NCBI GenBank assembly: GCA_964568145.1
Contig: CAZMOZ010000001.1
Span: forward strand, 372,001 to 436,000
Source: DSVZ01 sp964568145
GTDB taxonomy: Bacteria > Verrucomicrobiota > Verrucomicrobiia > Limisphaerales > J093
Length of the DNA: 64,000 nt
Reading direction: 5' to 3'
Made by a program: the position numbers and the translations under genes. Shown here piece by piece: positions 33,478 to 42,652 of the stretch. Each line of letters begins with the position of its first letter. Within the stretch, counting starts at the first letter, position 1. The notes under the pieces were generated by a model that was given only the letters and a program-made list of their open reading frames with translations, searched no databases and had not been told where the DNA came from.

Positions 33478-36400
33478 ATGCAGCCGGTCATGAACATGCT
33501 TCGCGAGTGGCTGGCGGAATTCCAGCCGGACGCCGCCTCGCCTTATCCGCCCGCCGTGCAGCAGGCGGTCTTTCTCGCCCGCCGCTTGCAGGAGCGCGCC
33601 TCCGCCCTGCAAACGCCCGCCGAGCGCCGCCAGCAGGCCGAGCTGGACCGCCTGTTGCAGCACCCGCGGGACAAGGCCACGCTGGTCCGGCTCACCGACC
33701 AGGCCTTCCGCGCGCGCGACCCGCACCGGGCGGTGGACCACCTCGTCCACATCCTCGACGTGCAGGGCGTGCCGCGCTGCTTCAGCCTGCTCGACCGCAC
33801 GTTGCTGAAGGGCTTCCAGTTGTTCGGCGCCTGGGCGCCGGGCGTGGCGCTGCCGCTGGTCAAGGAGCACATGCACAAGGAGACCGCCAATGTCATCCTG
33901 CCCGGCGACCGCGACATGCTCACCGGACACCTGCGCGCCCGCGCGCGGGAAGGCGTGCGCATGAACGTAAACTTTCTCGGCGAGGCGATCCTCGGCGAGG
34001 AGGAAGCCGCGCGGCGTCTGGAGCAATACTTGACCGCGCTCGCATGGCCGGAGATCGAGGTCGTCTCCATCAAAATTTCCACGCTCTGCTCGCAGATTTC
34101 CGCCCTCGCCCGCGAACACACCGTCGCCACGCTTTGCGACCGATTGGCGCGGCTCTTCACGGCCGCGGCCCGCCAGACGTTTCAGCGGCCGGACGGCACG
34201 CGCGTGCCGAAGTTTGTCTATCTCGACATGGAGGAATACAGCGACCTCGCCCTCACCGCCGCGGCCTTCATGCGCACGCTGGACCGGCCCGGTCTGGAAA
34301 AGTTCAGCGCCGGCCTCGCGCTGCAATCCTACATCCCCGACTCGTTCCGCGCGCTCGGGCAGATCCTCGCCTGGGCGCGGCGGCGCGTGGCGGCGGGTGG
34401 CGCGCCCGTCACCGTCCGCCTGACCAAGGGCGCCAACCTGGAAATGGAGCGCGTCACCGCGTCGCTCAAAGGCTGGCCGCAGGCACCCTACAAGACCAAG
34501 CGCGAGACGGACGCAAACTACAAGCGGATGCTCCACGAGCTGTTGAAACCGGAGAACCTCGCCGCCGCCCGTGTGGGCGTGGCCTCGCACAACCTTTTCG
34601 ACCTGACCTACGGTCTGGCGCTGGCCGGGGAGCGCGGCGCGCTGGAAAACGTGCAGTTCGAGATGCTCGAGGGCATGGCCAACCACCTGCGCCGCGCGCT
34701 GTTCGCGCTGTGCCACAACGTGCTGCTCTACGCGCCCGCCTGCCCCCGGGAGCATTTCCTCCACGCCATCGGTTACCTCATCCGGCGGCTCGACGAAAAC
34801 ACCGGACCGGACAACTTCCTGCGCCATGCCTTCCGCCTGCAAGTCGGCAGCGCGGACTGGCAGCGGCTGGAACAGGCGTTTCTGGATTCGTGGGCGATGG
34901 CGGACGCGGTGTCCGACGCGCCGCGCCGCACGCAACACCGGCAACAACCGCCGCCCGCCGCTTCACCGGCCGTCGCGCGCGGCTGGCAGCGGTTCGTGAA
35001 CGAGCCGGACACCGACTTCGCCCTGCCGGCCAACAGCGCGTGGGCGGAGCAAATCATCGCCCGCTGGGAGCCGCTTCACGGCGAACGCGCGGCGCGCATC
35101 CCGCTCGTGGTGGCAGGCGAAGAAATCTTCCCGGACGAAGCCGCCGCCGCTTCCGCCACGCGACCGGTTCTCAAATGCCTCGATCCTTCGCGGCCGGGCG
35201 AAGTCGTGGGCCGTTACCCGCAGGCCAACGAGGACGACGTCGCCCGCGCCGTCGAATGCGCCGCGCGGGACGACGACGGCTGGCGCGCGCTGCCGGTGCG
35301 GGAGCGTTCTGCGGTGTTGGGGCGCGTGGCGCAGGAGCTGCGCGCGGCCCGCGCGGACCTGATCGGCGCGGCCCTGGCCAACGGCGGCAAGACCATCGCG
35401 GAGTCCGATCCGGAGGTGTCCGAGGCGGTGGACTTCGTGGAGTTCTATCGCGACACCGCGCGCTGGTTCCAGGAACTGCCCGCCGTTCGCGCGTGCGGCA
35501 AAGGCGTCGTCGTGGTGGTGTCGCCGTGGAACTTTCCCCTCGCCATTCCGTGCGGCGGCGTGGCGGCGGCACTGGCGGCGGGCAACACCGTCATCCTCAA
35601 GCCTTCCTCCGACGCCGTGCTGGCGGCCTGGGAGTTGTGCCGCTGCTTCTGGTGCGCGGGCGTTTCGCGGAAGGCGCTCCAGTTCCTGCCCTGTTCCGGT
35701 GGCCGGCAGGGCCGGACGCTGGTCAATCATCCCCGCGTCAACGCCGTGATCCTGACCGGCGGCACCGCGACCGCACTGGCCATGTTGCGCGAAAATCCGG
35801 CGCTGAACCTCTCGGCCGAGACCGGCGGCAAGAACGCCACCAGCGTGACCGCGCTGGCCGACCGCGACCAGGCCATCAAGCACGTTGTTCACTCGGCCTT
35901 CAGCCACGGCGGCCAGAAATGCTCGGCCACCTCATTGCTGCTGCTCGAAGCGGAGATCTATGACGACCCGCAGTTCCGGCGCGCGCTCTGCGACGCCGTC
36001 ACGAGCCTCCGCGTGGGCCCGGCGTGGAAATTGCCGACCCGGATGGGCCCGCTGATCCGCCCGCCCACCGGCGACCTCGCCAACGCGCTGACGCGGCTCG
36101 ACCCGGGCGAGGAATGGGCGGTCACGCCGCGCCCGATCGGCGACAATCCGAACCTCTGGTCGCCCGGCTTGAAGTATGGCGTGCGGCACGGCAGCTACTC
36201 GCACTTCACGGAGTTCTTCGGGCCGGTGCTGGGCGTGATGCGCTTCGAGAAGCTCACCGAGGCCGTGGCCATCGTGAACCAGACCGGCTACGGCCTGACC
36301 TCCGGGCTGGAGAGCCTGGACGAGCGCGAATGGGCGTATTGGCAGGAGCACATCCGCGCCGGCAACCTTTACATCCACCGCGTGACCACCGGCGCCATCG

Positions 36401-37170
36401 TGCTCCGGCAGCCGTTCGGCGGCCTGGGCAAGTCGGCCTTCGGTCCCGGCCTCAAGGCGGGCGGGCCGAACTACGTGGCGCAATTCATGGACTTCACGGA
36501 CGTCGGCGAAGCCGACGCCGCCCAGCCGCCGGCGAACGCAAGCCTGGCGCAGCTTTGCGATGGACTCCGCGCGCAGGCGCAGGCTTCCGGCGAAATCACG
36601 CCCAGTGAAGTGGCGCGCATCGTGACGGCGGCGCGCAGTTACGCCGCGTGGCACGCGGAAGAGTTTGGCCGGGAGCACGACCACTTCCGCCTGCTGGGCC
36701 AGGACAATTTTCGTCGCTACCGGCCGGAGCCTTACCTGCGCCTCCGCATGCATCCGGCCGACACGCTTTTCGAGCTGTTCGCCCGCGTCTGCGCCACGCG
36801 CGTGGCGGGCAGCCGCGTCACCGTGAGCGTGCCGCCGGACTTCGCCTCGCCCGCGCTGAAGCTGCTCGAGGCGCTGACCGAGCCGTGGGCGGGCGCGATT
36901 GAGTTCGTGGAAGAAACGGACGCGCAGCTCGCGCAGGTCATCCGCGAACGCCAGACTGACCGCGTCCGCTACGCCGCGCCGGAGCGCGTGCCGGCGGCGG
37001 TGCGCGAAGCTTCGGCGGAGACGGGTGTGTGTGTCGCCGCCAGTCCGGTCTCGATGGAAGGACGGGTCGAACTGCTGTGGTATTTGCGCGAGCAAAGCCT
37101 GAGCATTGATTACCACCGCTACGGCAACCTCGGCGCCCGCGCCGGCGAGCCACGCGCCGAGCCGCGGTGA
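33478..37170 (+). CDS. putA: Bifunctional proline dehydrogenase / glutamate-semialdehyde dehydrogenase
   Basis: 1230 residues. It oxidises proline to pyrroline-5-carboxylate (FAD) and then to glutamate (NAD). The FAD-barrel proline dehydrogenase part is about residues 80-480 (KEHMHKETANVILPGDRD, NFLGEAILGEEEA, VSIKIS, YLDMEEYSD, VRLTKGANLEMER). The aldehyde dehydrogenase is about 560-1020 with VVSPWNFPLAIPCGG, the general base E781 (AETGGKNA) and the catalytic C815 (GGQKCSAT). A C-terminal ALDH-like domain follows. No DNA-binding RHH domain is visible at the N-terminus, so it is probably not the autorepressor type. An ATG 4 codons later is an alternative start. Confidence 0.95.
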   Translation: MQPVMNMLREWLAEFQPDAASPYPPAVQQAVFLARRLQERASALQTPAERRQQAELDRLLQHPRDKATLVRLTDQAFRARDPHRAVDHLVHILDVQGVPRCFSLLDRTLLKGFQLFGAWAPGVALPLVKEHMHKETANVILPGDRDMLTGHLRARAREGVRMNVNFLGEAILGEEEAARRLEQYLTALAWPEIEVVSIKISTLCSQISALAREHTVATLCDRLARLFTAAARQTFQRPDGTRVPKFVYLDMEEYSDLALTAAAFMRTLDRPGLEKFSAGLALQSYIPDSFRALGQILAWARRRVAAGGAPVTVRLTKGANLEMERVTASLKGWPQAPYKTKRETDANYKRMLHELLKPENLAAARVGVASHNLFDLTYGLALAGERGALENVQFEMLEGMANHLRRALFALCHNVLLYAPACPREHFLHAIGYLIRRLDENTGPDNFLRHAFRLQVGSADWQRLEQAFLDSWAMADAVSDAPRRTQHRQQPPPAASPAVARGWQRFVNEPDTDFALPANSAWAEQIIARWEPLHGERAARIPLVVAGEEIFPDEAAAASATRPVLKCLDPSRPGEVVGRYPQANEDDVARAVECAARDDDGWRALPVRERSAVLGRVAQELRAARADLIGAALANGGKTIAESDPEVSEAVDFVEFYRDTARWFQELPAVRACGKGVVVVVSPWNFPLAIPCGGVAAALAAGNTVILKPSSDAVLAAWELCRCFWCAGVSRKALQFLPCSGGRQGRTLVNHPRVNAVILTGGTATALAMLRENPALNLSAETGGKNATSVTALADRDQAIKHVVHSAFSHGGQKCSATSLLLLEAEIYDDPQFRRALCDAVTSLRVGPAWKLPTRMGPLIRPPTGDLANALTRLDPGEEWAVTPRPIGDNPNLWSPGLKYGVRHGSYSHFTEFFGPVLGVMRFEKLTEAVAIVNQTGYGLTSGLESLDEREWAYWQEHIRAGNLYIHRVTTGAIVLRQPFGGLGKSAFGPGLKAGGPNYVAQFMDFTDVGEADAAQPPANASLAQLCDGLRAQAQASGEITPSEVARIVTAARSYAAWHAEEFGREHDHFRLLGQDNFRRYRPEPYLRLRMHPADTLFELFARVCATRVAGSRVTVSVPPDFASPALKLLEALTEPWAGAIEFVEETDAQLAQVIRERQTDRVRYAAPERVPAAVREASAETGVCVAASPVSMEGRVELLWYLREQSLSIDYHRYGNLGARAGEPRAEPR

Positions 37171-37193
37171 ATGGGGCGCTTTCCGCCTCAGGT

Positions 37194-37264
37194 GAAAACC
37201 TGCGGCGGGACTGGCGGGAAGCGCTTCCCTGCGACCGGCATCCTCGTGGCGGCGCCGGCCGCGC
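37194..37264 (+). repeat. 71-bp dispersed repeat, copy 1
   Basis: In the 171-bp gap after putA. A second copy at 39632-39702 aligns without gaps at about 60 of 71 positions; both contain GCGGCGCCGGCCGCGC at the right end. No reading frame is shared, so it is likely a non-coding repeat. Confidence 0.7.
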
Positions 37265-37341
37265 CGTGCCCATTCGCGGCCGGACCGAAGTCTTCCACCC
37301 GAGTTGACTTTCGCCGCCGGCCCGCAACGCTGCCCCGACGC

Positions 37342-38319
37342 ATGAACATCGTCGTCCTCGACGGCCACACGCTCAACCCGGGCGACCTCTCCTGGTCCGC
37401 GCTGGAGGCGCTGGGTGCGCTGCGGGTCTCCGACCGCACCCCGCCGGCTGAGGTGGTGTCGCGGGCGGCCGGGGCGGAAATCGTGCTGACCAACAAGACC
37501 ATGCTCGACGCCGCCGTGATCGCCGTCCTGCCCCGTCTGCGTTACCTCGGCGTGCTGGCCACGGGCTACAACGTGGTGGACCTCACGGCGGCCCGCGCCC
37601 GGGGCATCCCCGTCACGAATGTCCCCGCGTACAGCACGCCGTCCGTGGCCCAACTGACCTTCGCGCTGCTGCTCGAACTCACCCACCACGTCGGCCGGCA
37701 CAGCAACGGCGTCCGCGCCGGGCGCTGGAGTCGGAGTCCAGATTTCTGTTACTGGGAGACGCCTTTGGTCGAACTGGCCGGACGGACTTTCGGCGTCGTG
37801 GGCTTCGGCCAGGTGGGCCGGGCCGTGGCGCGGCTGGCCGCCGCCTTCGGGATGCAAGTGCTGGTGCATACGCGCCGCCCGCCCGCGACTGTGCCGGATG
37901 ATGTCTGTTTCACCGACCTCGAACCACTGCTGCGCAAAAGCGACGTGGTGTCGCTGCATTGCCCGCTGACTCCCGAGACGAGGCATCTGATCAACGCGCA
38001 GCGGCTGGCGTTGATGAAGCCGGGCGCGTACCTGCTCAACACCAGCCGCGGCCCGCTCGTGGACGAAGCCGCCCTGGCCGAGGCGCTCAACGCCGGCCGC
38101 CTCGCCGGCGCCGGCCTCGACGTGCTGGGCAACGAGCCGCCCGCGCCGGACAACCCGTTGCTCGCGGCCCGCAACTGCGTCATCACCCCGCACCTGGGCT
38201 GGGCCACCCGCGCGGCGCGCGAGCGCCTGATGCGCCAGGCGGTCGAAAATGTGCGCGCCTTCCTCGCCGGCCGGCCGGTGAACGTGGTCAACGGACCGCT
38301 GCCCGCGCCGCCCGCCTGA
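37342..38319 (+). CDS. D-2-hydroxyacid dehydrogenase (glycerate dehydrogenase-like)
   Basis: 325 residues, NAD-dependent. The substrate domain contains GVLATGYNVVDLTAARARGIPVTNVPAYST. The nucleotide domain has VVGFGQVGRAVARLA (GxGxxG). Arg/Glu/His catalytic residues are seen in NTSRGPLVDEAALAEAL, GLDVLGNEPP and ITPHLGWAT. The pattern fits HprA-type glycerate/hydroxypyruvate dehydrogenases best. The next gene starts 13 bp later and is a class V aminotransferase, so the pair may convert a 2-hydroxy acid via the 2-oxo acid to an amino acid, for example the hydroxypyruvate/serine couple (inference). Confidence 0.88.
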   Translation: MNIVVLDGHTLNPGDLSWSALEALGALRVSDRTPPAEVVSRAAGAEIVLTNKTMLDAAVIAVLPRLRYLGVLATGYNVVDLTAARARGIPVTNVPAYSTPSVAQLTFALLLELTHHVGRHSNGVRAGRWSRSPDFCYWETPLVELAGRTFGVVGFGQVGRAVARLAAAFGMQVLVHTRRPPATVPDDVCFTDLEPLLRKSDVVSLHCPLTPETRHLINAQRLALMKPGAYLLNTSRGPLVDEAALAEALNAGRLAGAGLDVLGNEPPAPDNPLLAARNCVITPHLGWATRAARERLMRQAVENVRAFLAGRPVNVVNGPLPAPPA

Positions 38320-38332
38320 ATCTCCCCCCGCC

Positions 38333-39484
38333 ATGACTCTCAGCGACATCCTGACCAACGAAGAACTGCGCCGGCACGAGTTTCCAGCGACGACCCGCGA
38401 GGTGTTCCTGGCCCACGCCGGGGTCTGCCCCCTGCCCCGTCGTGTGGCCGAGGCCGTGGCCGCCTGCGCCCGCGACGGCACGCTCGGCGACCAGGAAGCA
38501 CCCGCGCGCGACTTCCCCGCGGTGACGCGCGAACTGGCGGCGCAACTGCTGGGCGCGCGCCCGGCCGAGATCGCGCTGGTGGGGCCCACCTCGCTGGCGC
38601 TGAGCGTGGTGGCCAACGGACTGCGGTTCCGGCGCGGCGCGAATGTGCTGGTCTATTTCGACGATTATCCGAGCAACGTCTATCCGTGGATGGCGCTGGC
38701 CGGGCGCGGCGTCGAGGTGCGGTTCCTGAATATCCGCCGGCTGGGCGTGATCCGGCCGCTGGACGTGCTGGGCCAGGTGGACGAGGACACGGCGCTGGTG
38801 GCGCTGGCCTCCTGCCATTTCATCTCCGGCTGGCGGCTCGACCTGCCCCGGCTGGGCCAGGCGTTGCGCACGCGCGGCATCCGGTTCTGCGTGGACGGCA
38901 TCCAGACCGTGGGCGCGTTTCCGACGCCGGTCGGGCACGTGGACATCCTGGCGGCGGACGCGCACAAATGGCTGCTCGGTCCGTGCGCCGCCGGGCTCCT
39001 GTACGTGCGCCAGGAAATCCAGGAAGAACTCGTGCCCACGGTTTACGGCTGGCACAATCTGCGCTGCCCGGACTTTGTGGCCCAGGAGGAGCTGCGCTTC
39101 CGATCGGACGCCCGTCGCTACGAGCCCGGCAGCGCCAACCTGCTCGGCATCGCCGGCCTCAAGGCCGCGCTTGAACTTGTCCTGGAAATCGGCGTGGACG
39201 CCATCGCCGCCGAACTCCAGCGCAAGCGCGCGCGGCTTGTGACCGCCTTGCAGGCCCGCGGCTGGGAAATTCTTTGCGCCGACGCCCCGCCGGAAAACGC
39301 CGGCGGCATCACCAGTTTTCACCGGCCCGGCACCGAGCTGGCCGCGCTTCACGCCCAACTCGCCGCCGCGGGCATCGTCACCTCGCTGCGCAAAGATCGC
39401 GCGGGCAGCCAGTACCTGCGGCTCTCGCCGCATTTCTACAACACGGACGAAGAGCTGGACCGCGTGCTGGCGCTCTTGTCCTGA
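38333..39484 (+). CDS. Class V aminotransferase
   Basis: 383 residues, PLP fold type I of the NifS/selenocysteine-lyase-like group. The PLP lysine is in LAADAHKWLLGP (about K207), and an upstream Asp sits in FCVDGIQTVGAFP (about D186). No N-terminal signal. It sits 13 bp behind the hydroxyacid dehydrogenase gene and so probably shares a metabolic step. The substrate is unclear: transaminase, kynureninase-like or cysteine desulfurase-like activities all occur in this family. The lack of an obvious catalytic Cys loop argues against a desulfurase. Confidence 0.88.
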   Translation: MTLSDILTNEELRRHEFPATTREVFLAHAGVCPLPRRVAEAVAACARDGTLGDQEAPARDFPAVTRELAAQLLGARPAEIALVGPTSLALSVVANGLRFRRGANVLVYFDDYPSNVYPWMALAGRGVEVRFLNIRRLGVIRPLDVLGQVDEDTALVALASCHFISGWRLDLPRLGQALRTRGIRFCVDGIQTVGAFPTPVGHVDILAADAHKWLLGPCAAGLLYVRQEIQEELVPTVYGWHNLRCPDFVAQEELRFRSDARRYEPGSANLLGIAGLKAALELVLEIGVDAIAAELQRKRARLVTALQARGWEILCADAPPENAGGITSFHRPGTELAALHAQLAAAGIVTSLRKDRAGSQYLRLSPHFYNTDEELDRVLALLS

Positions 39485-39712
39485 AGGAAACGGTTCAGGC
39501 CGAAAAACCGAAGCTGCCCGCAGCGCCGGATTCCCATCTGGCTCAACTCCTCTTTTCGGGATCAACGTTTCCTTTCTCCTCACCCCCGCCCTCTCCTTGA
39601 GGAGAGGGAGCCGCGCGCTCCGTCTTCCGCGAAAACCCACGGCGGGGCTGGCGGGTCGCGCTTCCTTGCGGCTGCCATCCTGGTTGCGGCGCCGGCCGCG
39701 CTGGGTTCAAGG
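39485..39712. repeat. Repeat-filled gap after the class V aminotransferase gene
   Basis: Contains a half copy (39498-39517, GGCCGAAAAACCGAAGCTGC) of the inverted-repeat end seen at 55195-55217. A hairpin CCCTCTCC/GGAGAGGG (39589-39609) follows, then copy 2 of the 71-bp repeat (39632-39702). No gene. Confidence 0.7.
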
Positions 39713-39961
39713 TCACTTCCACACTGGCGCCAGCCGGCGGCCTGGGGCGCTGCCGGTCCAGGCCGGCGCCGCGCGGCCCGGCAGGGCCAGATGCACCTGC
39801 TCCGGCCGGCCCGGCGGTCCGGCGGCGGCGGCCCGGCTGATGAGCTGGTGAATCTGCGCGAACCACCATTGGGCGCGGGCCGCTCGCACCGGCCGGGGCC
39901 GGGCCCGGGGCTCGAAGCCCTGCGAACCGTCAAACGTGAGTTCCAGTTGCTGCGTCTTCAT
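39713..39961 (-). CDS. Small conserved protein of the MKTQQLELTFDG type
   Basis: 82 residues starting at the second in-frame ATG, which has an AAAGG ribosome site; a start 7 codons upstream is possible. It has a fixed N-terminus (MKTQQLELTFDG), a basic segment, a Trp-rich motif ARAQWWFAQIHQLISRA and a Pro/Arg-rich end (PPGRPEQVHLAL). From memory, short proteins of this shape recur in Verrucomicrobiota genomes, with no function known. No signal or membrane segment. Expressed alone, upstream of a gap leading to the radical SAM gene. Confidence 0.55.
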   Translation of the reverse strand: MKTQQLELTFDGSQGFEPRARPRPVRAARAQWWFAQIHQLISRAAAAGPPGRPEQVHLALPGRAAPAWTGSAPGRRLAPVWK

Positions 39962-40169
39962 GGTCTGCCTTTCGTCATTCATCGCCGGCAGCCTACGAAG
40001 CCCGGTCGGTCAAATACTGTCCGAGGCTGAGGAAAGTTTCCTCAGATTCAAAAACGGGATTGCCCGCCAGACGCGCCCGGCGGCGCGATAGGAACGAACC
40101 GGGCCACGACGGTCTTCCTCCGCTTTCCGCCGGGCGGACTGTGCGGCAACCAACCGGAACGAAGCGGAG

Positions 40170-41267
40170 TCAGCCGAACAGCTCCAACTGCGGCCCGCGC
40201 GGCCGGCGAAACGCCGCCGTGGACAGTTCCGGCCAGGCGTCGGACAGACCGGCCCGGCGGCTGGCGTGGAAAAGCTGGCGGATTTGTTCCGCCCTCACAC
40301 CTTCGCCGCTCATGCGCGCGCCAAACCGCGGATCGTTCAGCCGCCCGCCGCGCACCGCGCGGATGCCGGCCAGGACCTTGTCCTTGCGCTCCGGGAAATG
40401 GCGTTCCAGCCATTCCACGAACAGCGGCGCCACCGCCAGCGGCAGGCGCAGCATTTGCATGCCGGCGTACCGCGCCCCGGCTTCGCTCGCGGCCGCCAGG
40501 ATACGCGGCAGTTCGTGGTCGTTGAGGCCGGGGATGACCGGCGCCACGAGCACCGCGACCGGCACGCCCGCCGCGGCCAAAGCGCGCAGGGCAGCCAGAC
40601 GGGCCGTGGGCGGCGAGGTGCGCGGCTCCAGCACCGCCCGCAAGCTGGTGTCCAGCGTGGTTAGCGACACCGCCACGCAGGCGGCCTGGTGCCGCGCGAG
40701 TTCCGCCAGCAGGTCCGCGTCACGCGTCACGAGAAAGTTCTTGGTGATGACCTGCACCGGGTTGCGGCACTCCGCCAGCACTTCGAGGCAGCGCCGGGTC
40801 AACCGCAGCTTCCGCTCGACCGGCTGGTACGGATCGGTCACGCCACTCAGCGCCAGGACCTGCGGCTTCCAGCGCGGCGAAGCCAGTTCGCGCCGCAGCA
40901 ACTCCGGCGCGCGTTCCTTCACCAGGATGCACGACTCGAAATCCAGCCCGGCGCTGAAGCCCAGGAACTCGTGCGTGGGCCGCGCGTAACAGTAGATGCA
41001 GCCGTGCTCGCAGCCGCGATACGGGTTGATGCCCGCCTCAAACCCCACGTCCGGGCTGTTGTTGCAGGTGATGATTGTCGCGGAATGGTCCGGAATGAAC
41101 TGCGTCCGCGGCAACGGCTCCTCGGCCGCGTCCGCCCAGTCGGGATCGCGCTCCCGATGGGCGGCGGCAAAGCGGTTCGGCGATTGCGAGGCCGCGCCGC
41201 GCGGAGACCCTTTTTGACCGGGCCTGTCAGCCACGTCATCCGGCATCTGGGATCTGGAATCCGGCAT
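40170..41267 (-). CDS. PA0069-family radical SAM protein
   Basis: 365 residues. The [4Fe-4S]/SAM motif is CEHGCIYC, followed by YARPTHEFLG. Other family stretches are NPYRGC before the cluster, TDPYQPVERKLRLTR, ITKNFLVTRD and APVIPGLNDHELP. The C-terminus ends RRPRGPQLELFG. It is related to spore photoproduct lyase-like proteins; the reaction is unknown. The first about 13 codons (MPDSRSQMPDD) come from a short-period repeat (41235-41271), so the true start may be further in. The stop of the metallo-beta-lactamase gene is 21 bp upstream, so the two form an operon. Confidence 0.9.
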   Translation of the reverse strand: MPDSRSQMPDDVADRPGQKGSPRGAASQSPNRFAAAHRERDPDWADAAEEPLPRTQFIPDHSATIITCNNSPDVGFEAGINPYRGCEHGCIYCYARPTHEFLGFSAGLDFESCILVKERAPELLRRELASPRWKPQVLALSGVTDPYQPVERKLRLTRRCLEVLAECRNPVQVITKNFLVTRDADLLAELARHQAACVAVSLTTLDTSLRAVLEPRTSPPTARLAALRALAAAGVPVAVLVAPVIPGLNDHELPRILAAASEAGARYAGMQMLRLPLAVAPLFVEWLERHFPERKDKVLAGIRAVRGGRLNDPRFGARMSGEGVRAEQIRQLFHASRRAGLSDAWPELSTAAFRRPRGPQLELFG

Positions 41268-41288
41268 CGTTTGTCGCCGAATCGGTTC

Positions 41289-42359
41289 TCAGCGCCCGTC
41301 CGCGGCCAGGTCAACCGCCGGTTGCCGACGCGGCTTCCGGCGCCAACACGCCTCGATCCGCAGGTCCAGATCGAGTTGCTCGGTCTCGCCCAAGGCGCGG
41401 GCGTCGCGGCCGCGCTCACGCAGCACCCGCGCAAAATCGGCGGCGAAGCCGTGGACCGTGTACACGCGGCGCGGCGAAACCAGTTCGACGAGCCGCAGCA
41501 GGTCGGGAAAGTCCGCGTGATCGCTCAGCGGAAACGCCGCGTCCACGCCGTAGCGGTAGCGGCAGCCGGCCTCCAGGGCCCAGCCGGTCACCGCCGCCAC
41601 GCGGCAGCCGGCGCGATGCTCGCGCCACGCTCCCGCGCCGTTGGGCGGACAAATCACGACCCTGCCGGGCGCGGGCCCGCCGTCGTGACGCTCGCAGGCG
41701 GGCAGCTTGAAGCCGAGCGCCGCGTACTCGCGGGACATCTTCAGCGTTTGTTCATGCAGCACGATCGGCAGGCCCGCGTCCGCCAGGCCGGCCAGCAGTT
41801 CCTGGCTTTTGCCCAGCGAATAGGCCAGCAGAACCGCCGTGCCACCGCCGGCGATGGTCTCCCGGCAAAAGCGCACGACGTCCGCCAGCACTTCCGCCGC
41901 CGGCGGGAACGCGTACTGCGGGCGGCCGAAAGTCGTCTCCATCACCAGCGCGTCGGCGCGGCGCGGCGCGCACGGCTCGGCGGCCAGGCCGGGCTTGAGC
42001 TTGAAGTCGCCGGTGTAGAGCAGCGATTCGCCGTCCGCCTCGATGAAGGCCATCGCGCTGCCGAGAATGTGGCCCGCCGGCAGCAGCGTGAGCCGGAACG
42101 GCCGTTCGCCGCCGGAGAACTCGCGGGTCTCACCGAAAGCCGGCGTGTGTTCGAGGCGCTCGCCGCCCAGCCGGGCTTGCATGAGCCGCGCCGTGGCGGC
42201 GGTGAGGATGACGTCGCGATGGCGCGCGGTGTGATCCGAGTGCGCGTGGCTGACGAAGACACGCTCTGCGCCGCGCACGGGCAGCGACGCGTCCAGCCAC
42301 AAGCCGAGTCGCGGTAGATGCAGTCCGCTGCGGGTGCGGTGAATTTCGAGCGCCGGCAC
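41289..42359 (-). CDS. Metallo-beta-lactamase fold exonuclease (ligase-associated type)
   Basis: 356 residues. The zinc motif is SHAHSDH (37-43), followed by GHILGSAM, YTGDFK and a late H in FPLSDHADFPDL and YTVHGF. This matches the beta-CASP/mRNA-3'-end-processing-like proteins called ligase-associated DNA exonuclease. In many bacteria these sit beside an ATP-dependent DNA ligase and an Lhr-type helicase. No ligase or helicase gene is nearby here; the partner is the radical SAM gene 21 bp downstream. A role in DNA (or RNA) end processing is expected from the family. Confidence 0.85.
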   Translation of the reverse strand: MPALEIHRTRSGLHLPRLGLWLDASLPVRGAERVFVSHAHSDHTARHRDVILTAATARLMQARLGGERLEHTPAFGETREFSGGERPFRLTLLPAGHILGSAMAFIEADGESLLYTGDFKLKPGLAAEPCAPRRADALVMETTFGRPQYAFPPAAEVLADVVRFCRETIAGGGTAVLLAYSLGKSQELLAGLADAGLPIVLHEQTLKMSREYAALGFKLPACERHDGGPAPGRVVICPPNGAGAWREHRAGCRVAAVTGWALEAGCRYRYGVDAAFPLSDHADFPDLLRLVELVSPRRVYTVHGFAADFARVLRERGRDARALGETEQLDLDLRIEACWRRKPRRQPAVDLAADGR

Positions 42360-42483
42360 AAGGCCAAGGTAAGAACGCGCCCCGGCGAGTCAAACAGTGG
42401 GACGGCGGCTGCGCCAGGCAGGGTTCGGCGGGGCGAGCGCCGCGTCTCCAGACCTCCGTTCCGGCTGCGGGCGTAAATGTCCG

Positions 42484-42545
42484 CGCCCCACCTCCGGCCT
42501 GGAAGCCCGGCTCTACGGCCGGCTGGAAGCCGGCAGCTACCTAGC
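42484..42545. repeat. Three-base-loop hairpins upstream of the isomerase-like gene
   Basis: GCCGGCT/AGCCGGC around GGA (42518-42534), preceded by the imperfect CCGGCCT-GGA-AGCCCGG (about 42494-42510). Same design as the array at 7690-7796. It lies in the 293-bp divergent gap 42360-42652, which holds no gene. Confidence 0.65.
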
Positions 42546-42652
42546 AGGCCGATGCGGCCCGAATGAAATGGAGTTGCGCCCTGCATCCGCCGCGCCGCAT
42601 TTCCCGCTTTTCAAGCGCGGCCTCGTGGCGCAGCGTGACGCCGCGATTTGCC

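Noticed and set aside
35932..38616. Long minus-strand open frame opposite putA and the dehydrogenase
   Set aside because: Antisense shadow; the plus-strand genes carry catalytic motifs across the same bases.
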